In this document: positions 49,107 through 59,744 of the stretch, one piece after another
Layout of the letters: each line of letters starts with the position of its first letter
Numbering within the stretch: the stretch's first letter is position 1
Assembly: GCA_920105625.2 (NCBI GenBank)
Contig: OV050030.1
Coordinates: 250,759,889-250,823,888, forward strand
Reading direction: 5' to 3'
DNA length: 64,000 bases
Source: Clusia tigrina
Taxonomy: Eukaryota > Arthropoda > Insecta > Diptera > Clusiidae
Program-made: the position numbers and the translations under genes
Notes under the pieces: model-generated
The model's input: the letters and a program-made list of their open reading frames with translations, nothing else
Databases searched by the model: none
Told to the model about the DNA's origin: nothing

Positions 49107-51664
49107 CCTACACCTATCAAAGTTTGCAACATACAAATGCTTGTAACTTTTTACTGGAGCGTCATAAAACCTTGAAATTTTGTAACAATAAAGTACTCGC
49201 GCCTTTTGTCAATTTAAGATATCGCTCAAAGCTATGCTACCCTTGAGTCCCAAATCAAACACTGATAAAACTTTAAATGGCCCTAACTTCTATACGGTAC
49301 GTCCTACACCTATCAAAGTTTGCAACATACAAATGCTTGTAACTTTTTACTGGAGTGTCATAAAACCTTGAAATTTTGTAACAATAAAGTACGCGAGCCT
49401 CTTGTCAATTTAAGCTATCGCTCAAAGCTATGCTACCCTTGAGTCCCAAATCAAACACTGATAAAACTTCAAATGGCCCTAACTTCTATACAGTACATCC
49501 TACACCTATCAAAGTTTGCAACATACAAATGCTTGTAACTTTTTACTGGAGCGTCATAAAACCTTGAAATTTTGTAACAATAAAGTACTCGAGCCTTTTG
49601 TCAATTTAAGCTATCGCTCAAAGCTATGCTACCCTTGAGTCCCAAATCAAACACTGATAAAACTTCAAATGGCCCTAACTTCTATACGGTACTTCCCACA
49701 CCTATCAAAGTTTGCAACATACAAATGCTTGTACCTTTTTACTGGAGTGTCATAAAACCTTGATATTTTGTAACAATAAAGTACTCGAGCCTTTTGTCAA
49801 TTTAAGCTATCGCTCAAAGCTATGCTACCCTTGAGTCCCAAATCAAACACTGATACAACTTCAAATGGCCCTAACTTCTATACGGTCATACGGTACGTCC
49901 TACACCTATCAAAGTTTGCAACATACAAATGCTTGTAACTTTTTACTGGAGTGTCATAAAACCTTGAAATTTTGTAACAATAAAGTACTCGAGCCTCTTG
50001 TCAATTTAAGCTATCGCTCAAAGCTATGCTACCCTTGAGTCCCAAATCAAACACCGATAAAACTTCAAATGGCCCCAACTTCTATACCGTACGTCCTACA
50101 CCTATCAAAGTTTGCAACATACAAATGCTTGTAACTTTTTAGTGGAGCGTCATAAAACCTTAAAATTTTGTAACAATAAAGTACTCGAGCCTCTTGTCAA
50201 TTTAAGTTATCGCTCAAAGCTATGCTACCCTTGAGTCCCAAATAAAACACTGATAAAACTTCAACTGGCCCTAACTGCTATACGGTGCGTCCTACACCTA
50301 TCAAAGTTTGCAACATACAAAAGCTTGTAACTTTTTACTGGAGCGTCATAAAACCTTGAAATTTTGTAACAATAAAGTACTCGAGCGCCTTTTGTTAATT
50401 TAAGCTATCGCTCAAATCTATGCTACCCTTGAGTCCCAAATCAAACACTGATAAAACTTCAAATGGCTCTAACTTCTACACAGTACATCCTACACCTATC
50501 AAAGTTTGCAACATACAAATGCTTGTAAGTTTTTAGTGGAGCGTCATAAAACCTTGAAATTTTGTAACAATAAAGTACTCGAGCCTTTTGTCAATTTAAG
50601 CTATCGCTCAAAGCTATGCTACCCTTGAGTCCCAAATAAAACACTGATAAAACTTCAAATGGCCCTAACTTCTATACGGTACGTCCTACACCTATCAAAG
50701 TTTGCAACATACAAATGCTTGTAACTTTTTACTGGAGTGTCATAAAACCTTGATATTTTGTAACAATAAAGTACTCGAGCCTTTTGTCAATTTAAGCTAT
50801 CGCTCAAAGCTATGCTACCCTTGAGTCCCAAATCAAACACTGATAAAACTTCAAACGGCCCTAACTTCTATACGGTACGTCCTACACCTATCAAAGTTTG
50901 CAACATACAAATGCTTGTAACTTTTTACTGGAGCGTCATAAAACCTAGAAATTTTGTAACAATAAAGTACTCGAGCCTCTTGTCAATTTAAGTTATCGCT
51001 CAAAGCTATGCTACCCTTGAGTCCCAAATCAAACACTGATAAAACTTCAAATGGCCCTAACTTTTATACGGTACGTCCTACACCTATCAAAGTTTGCAAC
51101 ATACAAATGCTTGTTACTTTTTAGTGGAGCGTCATAAAACCTTGAAATTTTGTAACAATAAACTACTCGAGCCTCTTGTCAATTTAAGTTATCGCTCAAA
51201 GCTATGCTACCCTTGACTCCCAAATCAAACACTGATAAATCTTCAAATGGCCCTAGCTTCTATACGGTACGTCCTACACCTATCAAAGTTTGCAACATAC
51301 AAATGCTTGTAACTTTTTAGTGGAGCGTCATAGAACCTTGAAATTTTGTAACAATAAAGTACTCGAGCCTCTTGTCAATTTAAGTTATCGCTCAAAGCTA
51401 TGCTACCCTTGAGTCCCAAATCAAACACTGATAAAACTTCAAATGGCCCTAACTTCTATACGGTGCGTTCTACACCTATCAAAGTTTGCAACATACAAAT
51501 GCTTGTAACTTTTTACTGGAGCGTCATAAAACCTTGAAATTTTGTAACAATAAAGTACTCGCGCCTTTTGTCAATTTAAGTTATCGCTCAAAGCTATGCT
51601 ACCCTTGATTCCCAAATCAAACAATGATAAAACTTCAAATGGCCCTAACTTCTATATGGTATGT
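49107..51664. repeat. 13-monomer HOR, copy 2 (2,558 bp)
   Basis: Same order at +2,558: CATACGGT insertion at 49,881, CAAAAGCTTG near 50,319, AAACTACTCGAG at 51,160, TATATGGTATGTCC near 51,653. Few differences seen (for example GCTATCCTTG near 48,844 in copy 1 is GCTACCCTTG here). At the right edge CAACATTCAAATG replaces CAACATACAAATG, joining the 7-mer block at 51,569. Confidence 0.92.
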
Positions 51665-52805
51665 CCTACACCTATCAAAGTTTGCAACATTCAAATGCTT
51701 GTAACTTTTTACTGGAGTGTCATAAAACCTTGATATTTTGTAACAATAAAGTACTCGAGCCTTTTGTCAATTTAAGCTATCGCTCAAAGCTATGCTACCC
51801 TTGAGTCCCAAATCAAACACTGATAAAACTTCAAATGGCCCTAACTTCTATACGGTTCGTCCTACACCTATCAAAGTTTGCAACATACAAATGCTTGTAA
51901 CTTTTTACTGGAGTGTCATAAAACCTTGATATTTTGTAACAATAAAGTACTCGAGCCTTTTGTCAATTTAAGCTATCGCTCAAAGCTATGCTACCCTTGA
52001 TTCCCAAATCAAACACTGATAAAACTTCAAATGGCCCTAACTTCTATACGGTACGTCCTACACCTATCAAAGTTTGCAACATACAAATGCTTGTAACTTT
52101 TTACTGGAGTGTCATAAAACCTTGATATTTTGTAACAATAAAGTACTCGAGCCTTTTGTCAATTTAAGCTATCGCTCAAAGCTATGCTACCCTTGAGTCC
52201 CAAATCAAACACTGATAAAACTTCAAACGGCCCTAACTTCTATACGGTACGTCCTACACCTATCAAAGTTTGCAACATACAAATGCTTGTAACTTTTTAC
52301 TGGAGCGTCATAAAACCTAGAAATTTTGTAACAATAAAGTACTCGAGCCTCTTGTCAATTTAAGTTATCGCTCAAAGCTATGCTACCCTTGAGTCCCAAA
52401 TCAAACACTGATAAAACTTCAAATGGCCCTAACTTTTATACGGTACGTCCTACACCTATCAAAGTTTGCAACATACAAATGCTTGTTACTTTTTAGTGGA
52501 GCGTCATAAAACCTTGAAATTTTGTAACAATAAAGTACTCGAGCCTCTTGTCAATTTAAGTTATCGCTCAAAGCTATGCTACCCTTGAGTCCCAAATCAA
52601 ACACTGATAAATCTTCAAATGGCCCTAGCTTCTATACGGTACATCCTACACCTATCAAAGTTTGCAACATACAAATGCTTGTAACTTTTTACTGGAGTGT
52701 CATAAAACCTTGAAATTTTGTAACAATAAAGTACTCGAGCCTCTTGTCAATTTAAGTTATCGCTAAAAGCTATGCTACCCTTGAGTCCCAAATCAAACAC
52801 TGATA
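51569..52805. repeat. Third copy of the 7-mer block (from 43,107)
   Basis: Matches 43,107-44,343 at an offset of 8,462, including TTGATTCCC, AACAATGAT, TATATGGTATGTCC, CAACATTCAAATG, ACGGTTCGTCC, CCCTAGCTTC and TTATCGCTAAAAGC. The match ends near 52,805 (GATAACACTTCAAACGG against GATAAAACTTCAAATGG). Confidence 0.88.
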
Positions 52806-52902
52806 ACACTTCAAACGGCCCTAACTTCTATACGGTACGTCCTACACCTATCAAAGTTTGCAACATACAAATGCTTGTAACTTTTTAGTGGAGCGTCATA
52901 GA
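52511..52902. repeat. Dimer unit, copy 1 (392 bp)
   Basis: Two monomers repeated directly at +392: GATAAATCTTC with CCCTAGCTTC near 52,606-52,625, then CGCTAAAAGC near 52,761 and GATAACACTTC near 52,802. It overlaps the end of the 7-mer block copy. Confidence 0.88.
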
Positions 52903-53269
52903 ACCTTGAAATTTTGTAACAATAAAGTACTCGAGCCTCTTGTCAATTTAAGTTATCGCTCAAAGCTATGCTACCCTTGAGTCCCAAATCAAACACTGAT
53001 AAATCTTCAAATGGCCCTAGCTTCTATACGGTACATCCTACACCTATCAAAGTTTGCAACATACAAATGCTTGTAACTTTTTACTGGAGTGTCATAAAAC
53101 CTTGAAATTTTGTAACAATAAAGTACTCGAGCCTCTTGTCAATTTAAGTTATCGCTAAAAGCTATACTACCCTTGAGTCCCAAATCAAACACTGATAACA
53201 CTTCAAACGGCCCTAACTTCTATACGGTACGTCCTACACCTATCAAAGTTTGCAACATACAAATGCTTG
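52903..53269. repeat. Dimer unit, copy 2 (367 bp)
   Basis: Repeats copy 1 at +392 with a single change noticed (GCTATACTACCC for GCTATGCTACCC near 53,161). It ends where TGTTACTTTTTAG replaces TGTAACTTTTTAG. Very recent by its identity. Confidence 0.88.
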
Positions 53270-53396
53270 TTACTTTTTAGTGGAGCGTCATAAAACCTTG
53301 AAATTTTGTAACAATAAAGTACTCGAGCCTCTTGTCAATTTAAGCTATCGCTCAAAGCTATGCTACCCTTGAGTCCCAAATCAAACACCGATAAAA
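53270..53396. repeat. Junction sequence between dimer and 10-mer block
   Basis: Less than one monomer, with TTTAGTGGAGCG and, at the right end, AACACCGAT. It is a chimeric monomer joining two blocks. Confidence 0.7.
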
Positions 53397-54660
53397 CTTC
53401 AAATGGCCCTAACTTCTATACAGTACATCCTACACCTATCAAAGTTTGCAACATACAAATGCTTGTAACTTTTTACTGGAGCGTCATAAAACCTTGAAAT
53501 TTTGTAACAATAAAGTACTCGAGCCTTTTGTCAATTTAAGCTATCGCTCAAAGCTATGCTACCCTTGAGTCCCAAATCAAACACTGATAAAACTTCAAAT
53601 GGCCCTAACTTCTATACGGTACTTCCCACACCTATCAAAGTTTGCAACATACAAATGCTTGTACCTTTTTACTGGAGTGTCATAAAACCTTGATATTTTG
53701 TAACAATAAAGTACTCGAGCCTTTTGTCAATTTAAGCTATCGCTCAAAGCTATGCTACCCTTGAGTCCCAAATCAAACACTGATACAACTTCAAATGGCC
53801 CTAACTTCTATACGGTCATACGGTACGTCCTACACCTATCAAAGTTTGCAACATACAAATGCTTGTAACTTTTTACTGGAGTGTCATAAAACCTTGAAAT
53901 TTTGTAACAATAAAGTACTCGAGCCTCTTGTCAATTTAAGCTATCGCTCAAAGCTATGCTACCCTTGAGTCCCAAATCAAACACCGATAAAACTTCAAAT
54001 GGCCCCAACTTCTATACCGTACGTCCTACACCTATCAAAGTTTGCAACATACAAATGCTTGTAACTTTTTAGTGGAGCGTCATAAAACCTTAAAATTTTG
54101 TAACAATAAAGTACTCGAGCCTCTTGTCAATTTAAGTTATCGCTCAAAGCTATGCTACCCTTGAGTCCCAAATAAAACACTGATAAAACTTCAACTGGCC
54201 CTAACTGCTATACGGTGCGTCCTACACCTATCAAAGTTTGCAACATACAAAAGCTTGTAACTTTTTACTGGAGCGTCATAAAACCTTGAAATTTTGTAAC
54301 AATAAAGTACTCGAGCGCCTTTTGTTAATTTAAGCTATCGCTCAAATCTATGCTACCCTTGAGTCCCAAATCAAACACTGATAAAACTTCAAATGGCTCT
54401 AACTTCTACACAGTACATCCTACACCTATCAAAGTTTGCAACATACAAATGCTTGTAAGTTTTTAGTGGAGCGTCATAAAACCTTGAAATTTTGTAACAA
54501 TAAAGTACTCGAGCTTTTTGTCAATTTAAGCTATCGCTCAAAGCTATGCTACCCTTGAGTCCCAAATAAAACACTGATAAAACTTCAAATGGCCCTAACT
54601 TCTATACGGTACGTCCTACACCTATCAAAGTTTGCAACATACAAATGCTTGTAACTTTTT
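53397..54660. repeat. Fourth partial copy of the CATACGGT-tagged block
   Basis: Matches 49,467-50,730 at an offset of 3,930 (20 x 196 plus 8 plus 2). It includes GGTACTTCCCACACC near 53,618, the CATACGGT insertion at 53,811, ATACCGTACG near 54,015, CTTCAACTGG near 54,190 and CTACACAGTACATCC near 54,407. It has its own change GAGCTTTTTGTC near 54,512. Confidence 0.9.
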
Positions 54661-57024
54661 AGTGGAGCGTCATAAAACCTTGAAATTTTGTAACAATAAA
54701 GTACTCGAGCCTTTTGTCAATTTAAGCTATCGCTCAAAGCTATGCTACCCTTGAGTCCCAAATCAAACACTGATAAAACTTCAAATGGCCCTAACTTCTA
54801 TACGGTACGTCCTACACCTATCAGAGTTTGCAACATACAAATGCTTGTAACTTTTTACTGGAGCGTCATAAAACCTTGAAATTTTGTAACAATAAAGTAC
54901 TCGAGCCTCTTGTCAATTTAAGCTATCGCTCAAAGCTATGCTACCCTTGAGTCCCAAATCAAACACTGATAAAATTTCTAATGGCCCTAACTTCTATGCG
55001 GTACGTACTACACCTATCAAAGTTTGCAACATACAAATGCTTGTAACTTTTTACTGGAGCGTCATAAAACCTAGAAATTTTGCGACAATAAAGTACTCGA
55101 GCCTCTTGTCAATTTAAGTTTTCGCTCAAAGCTATGCTACCCTTGAGTCCCAAATCAAACACTGATAAAAATTCAAATGGCCCTAACTTTTATACGGTAC
55201 GTCCTACACCTATCAAAGTTTGCAACATACAAATGCTTGTTACTTTTTAGTGGTGCGTCATAAAACCTTGAAATCTAGTAACAATAAAGTAATCGAGCGT
55301 CTTGTCAATTTAAGTTATCGCTCAATACCCTTGATTCCCAAATCAAACACTGATAAAACTTCAAATGGCCCTAACTTCTATACGGTACGTCCTACACCTA
55401 TCAAAGTTTGCAACATTCAAATGCTTGTAACTTTTTACTGGAGTGTCATAAAACCTTGATATTTTGTAACAATAAAGTACTCGAGCCTTTTGCCAATTTA
55501 AGCTATCGCTCAAAGCTATGCTACCCTTGAGTCCCAAATCAAACACTGATAAAACTTCAAATGGCCCTAACTTCTATACAGTACATCCTACACCTATCAA
55601 AATTTGCAACATACAAATGCTTGTTACTTTTTAGTGGAGCGTCATAAAACCTTGAAATTTTGTAACAATAAAGTAATCGAACCTCTTGTCAATTTAAGTT
55701 ATCGCTCAAAGCTATGCTTTCCTTGAGTCCCAAATCAAACACTGATAAAACTTCAAGTGGCCCTAACTTCTATACAGTACATCCTACACCTATCAAAATT
55801 TGCAACATACAAATGCTTGCAACTTTTTTCTGGATCGTCATAAAACCTTGAAATTTTGCAACAATAAAGAAATCGAGCCTCTTGTCAATTTAAGCTATCG
55901 CTCAAAGCTATGCTACCCTTGAGTCCCAAATCAAACACTGATAAAACTTCAAGTGGCCCTAACTTCTATACAGTACATCCTACACCTATCAAAGTTTGCA
56001 ACATACAAATGCTTGTCACTTTTTAGTGGAGCGTCATAGAACCTTGAAATTTTGTAACAATAAAGTACTCGAGCCTCTTGTCAATTTAAGTTATCGCTCA
56101 AAGCTATGCTACCCTTGATTCCCAAATCATACACTGATAAAGCTTCAAATGGCCCTAACTTCTGTACAGTACATCCTACACCTATCAAAGTTTGCAACAT
56201 ACAAATGCTTGTTACTTTTTAGTGGAGCGTCATAAAACCTTGAAATTTTGTAACAATAAAGTAATCGAACCTCTTGTCAATTTAAGTTATCGCTCAAAGC
56301 TATGCTACAATTGATTCCCAAATCAGACACTGATAAAACTTCAAATGGCCCTAACTTATATACGGTACGTCCTACACCTATCAAAGTTTGCAACATACAA
56401 ATGCTTGTAACTTTTTACTGGAGTGTCATAAAAGCTTGATATTTTGTAACAATAAAGTACTCGAGCCTTTTGTCAATTTAAGCTATCGCTCAAAGCTATG
56501 CTACCCTTGAGTCCCAAATCAAACACTGATAAAACTTCAAACGGCCCTAACTTCTATACGGTACGTCCTACACCTATCAAAGTTTGCAACATACAAATGC
56601 TTGTAACTTTTTACTGGAGCGTCATAAAACCTAGAAATTTTGTAACAATAAAGTACTCGAGCTTTTGTCAATTTAAGCTATCGTTCAAAGCTATGCTACC
56701 CTTGAGTCCCAAATCAAACACTGATAAAACTTTAAATGGCCCTAACTTCTATACGGTGCGTCCTACACCTATCAAAGTTTGCAACATACAAATGCTTGTA
56801 ACTTTTTACTGGAGCGTCATAAAACCGTGAAATTTTGTAACAATAAAGTACTCGAGCGCCTTTTGTTAATTTAAGCTATCGTTCAAAGCTATGCTACCCT
56901 TGAGTCCCAAATCAAACACTGATAAAACTTAAAATGGCCCTAACTTCTATACGGTACGTCCTACACCTATCAAAGTTTGCAACATACAAATGCTTGTAAC
57001 TTTTTACTGGAGTGTCATAAAACC
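54661..57024. repeat. Mosaic stretch with private indels
   Basis: About twelve monomers. It includes the CTAATGG marker monomer near 54,975, an 8-bp deletion near 55,325 (CGCTCAATACCCTTG), two CTTCAAGTGGCC monomers near 55,753 and 55,949, AATCATACACTGATAAAGC near 56,125, CTACAATTGATTCCC near 56,306 and a one-base deletion near 56,663 (CGAGCTTTTGTC). That last deletion, with CCTAGAAATT, happens to open a longer reading frame. It contains no gene. Confidence 0.8.
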
Positions 57025-57220
57025 TTGATATTTTGTAACAATAAAGTACTCGAGCCTTTTGTCAATTTAAGCTATCGCTCAAAGCTATGCTACCCATGAG
57101 TCCCAAATCAAACACTGATAAAACTTCAAATGGCCCTAACTTCTATATGGTACGTCCTACACCTATCAAAGTTTGCAACATACAAATGCTTGTAACTTTT
57201 TACTGGAGTGTCATAAAACC
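57025..57220. repeat. Single-monomer duplication, copy 1
   Basis: One 196-bp monomer (TTGATATT, GAGCCTTTTGTC, CTACCCATGAG, TATATGGTACG) repeated at once by an apparently identical monomer. Shared sequence begins a little earlier, near 56,954 for part of the unit. Confidence 0.9.
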
Positions 57221-57416
57221 TTGATATTTTGTAACAATAAAGTACTCGAGCCTTTTGTCAATTTAAGCTATCGCTCAAAGCTATGCTACCCATGAGTCCC
57301 AAATCAAACACTGATAAAACTTCAAATGGCCCTAACTTCTATATGGTACGTCCTACACCTATCAAAGTTTGCAACATACAAATGCTTGTAACTTTTTACT
57401 GGAGTGTCATAAAACC
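57221..57416. repeat. Single-monomer duplication, copy 2
   Basis: Identical by eye to the preceding monomer, including the rare CTACCCATGAG and TATATGG combination. The next monomer (CTTGAAATT, AACACCGAT) is different. Confidence 0.9.
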
Positions 57417-57704
57417 TTGAAATTTTGTAACAATAAAGTACTCGAGCCTCTTGTCAATTTAAGCTATCGCTCAAAGCTATGCTACCCTTGAGTCCCAAAT
57501 CAAACACCGATAAAACTTCAAATGGCCCCAACTTCTATACGGTACGTCCTACACCTATCAAAGTTTGCAACGTACAAATGCTTGTTACTTTTAAGTGGAG
57601 CGTCATAAAACCTTGAAATTTTGTAACAATAAAGTACTCGAGCCTCTTGTCAATTTAAGTTATCGCTCAAAGCTATGCTACCCTTGAGTCCCAAATCAAA
57701 CACT
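57417..57704. repeat. Mosaic, about 1.5 monomers
   Basis: AACACCGAT / GGCCCCAAC monomer near 57,505, then CAACGTACAAATG and TTTTAAGTGGAGCG near 57,570-57,600. Ordinary satellite with private base changes. Confidence 0.75.
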
Positions 57705-57900
57705 GATAAATCTTCAAATGGCCCTAACTTCTATACGGTACATCCTACACCTATCAAAGTTTGCAACATACAAATGCTTGTAACTTTTTACTGGAGTGTC
57801 ATAAAACCTTGAAATTTTGTAACAATAAAGTACTCGAGCCTCTTGTCAATTTAAGTTATCGTTTAAAGCTATGCTACCCTTGAGTCCCAAATCAAACACT
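57705..57900. repeat. Second single-monomer duplication, copy 1
   Basis: Monomer beginning GATAAATCTTC, with GGTACATCC and the otherwise rare TTATCGTTTAAAGC near 57,856. Repeated at once at +196. Confidence 0.9.
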
Positions 57901-58096
57901 GATAAATCTTCAAATGGCCCTAACTTCTATACGGTACATCCTACACCTATCAAAGTTTGCAACATACAAATGCTTGTAACTTTTTACTGGAGTGTCATAA
58001 AACCTTGAAATTTTGTAACAATAAAGTACTCGAGCCTCTTGTCAATTTAAGTTATCGTTTAAAGCTATGCTACCCTTGAGTCCCAAATCAAACACT
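57901..58096. repeat. Second single-monomer duplication, copy 2
   Basis: Same text as 57,705-57,900, including TTATCGTTTAAAGC near 58,052. I saw this variant only in these two monomers. Confidence 0.9.
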
Positions 58097-59744
58097 GATA
58101 AAACTTCAAATGGCCCTAACTTCTATACGGTGCGTCCTACACCTATCAAAGTTTGCAACATACAAATGCTTGTAACTTTTTACTGGAGCGTCATAAAACC
58201 TTGAAATTTTGTAACAATAAAGTACTCGAGCCTCTTGTCAATTTAAGCTATCGCTCAAAGCTATGCTACCCTTGAGTCCCAAATCAAACACTGATAAAAC
58301 TTCAAATGGCCCTAACTTCTATACAGTACATCCTACACCAATCAAAGTTTGCAACATACAAATGCTTGTAACTTTTTACTGGAGCGTCATAAAACCTTGA
58401 AATTTTGTAACAATAAAGTACTCGAGCCTTTTGTCAATTTAAGCTATCGCTCAAAGCTATGCTACCCTTGAGTCCCAAATCAAACACTGATAAAACTTTA
58501 AATGGCCCTAACTTCTATACGGTACGTCCTACACCTATCAAAGTTTGCAACAAACAAATGCTTGTAACTTTTTACTGGAGTGTCATAAAACCTTGATATT
58601 TTGTAACAATAAAGTACTCGAGCCTTTTGGCAATTTAAGCTATCGCTCAAAGCTATGCTACCCATGAGTCCCAAATCAAACACTGATAAAACTTCAAATG
58701 GCCCTAACTTCTATACGGTACGTCCTACACCTATCAAAGTTTGCAACATACAAATGCTTGTAACTTTTTACTGGAGTGTCATAAAACCTTGAAATTTTGT
58801 AACAATAAAGTACTCGAGTCTCTTGTCAATTTAAGCTATCGCTCAAAGCTATGCTACCCTTGAGTCCCAAATCAAACACCGATAAAACTTCAAATGGCCC
58901 CAACTTCTATACGGTACGTCCTACACCTATCAAAGTTTGCAACATACAAATGCTTGTAACTTTTTAGTGGAGCGTCATAGAACCTTGAAATTTTGTAACA
59001 ATAAAGTACTCGAGCCTCTTGTCAATTTAAGCTATCGCTCAAAGCTATGCTACCCTTGAGTCCCAAATCAAACACTGATAAAACTTCAAATGGCCCTAAC
59101 TTCTATACAGTACATCCTACACCTATCAAAGTTTGCAACATACAAATGCTTGTAACTTTTTACTGGAGCGTCATAAAAAGTTGAAATTTTGTAACAATAA
59201 AGTACTCGAGCCTTTTGTCAATTTAAGCTATCGCTCGAAGCTATGCCGCCCTTGAGTCCCAAATCAAACACTGATAAAACTTCAAATGGCCCTAACTTCT
59301 ATACGGTACTTCCTACACCTATCAAAGTTTGCAACATACAAATGCTTGTACCTTTTTACTGGAGTGTCATAAAACCTTGACATTTTGTAACAATAAAGTA
59401 CTCGAGCCTCTTGTCAATTTAAGTTATCGCTCAAAGCTATGCTACCCTTGAGTCCCAAATCAAACACTGATAAAACTTCAAATGGCCCTAACTTCTATAC
59501 GGTACGTCCTACACCTATCAAAGTTTGCAACATACAAATGCTTGTAACTTTTTACTGGAGTGTCATAAAACCTTGAAATTTTGTAACAATAAAGTACTCG
59601 AGCCTCTTGTCAATTTAAGCTATCGCTCGAATCTATGCTACCCTTGAGTCCCAAATCAAACACTGATAAAACTTCAAATGGCTCTAACTTCTCTACAGTA
59701 CATCCTACACCTATCAAAGTTTGCAACATACAAATGCTTGTAAA
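58097..59744. repeat. Mosaic stretch, about eight monomers
   Basis: Mixed monomers in an order resembling 36.5-37.3 and 40.2-41.1 kb (ACAGTACATCC, then GATAAAACTTTAAATGG, then CTACCCATGAG near 58,660, then AACACCGAT near 58,875). Private changes include CATAAAAAGTTG near 59,173 and GCTATGCCGCCC near 59,240. It contains no gene. Confidence 0.8.

Noticed and set aside
56498..56830. Longest open frame in the window, 110 codons
   Set aside because: It runs through a monomer junction only because CCTAGAAATT removes a TGA and a one-base deletion near 56,663 shifts the frame. The product repeats itself and follows the satellite exactly.
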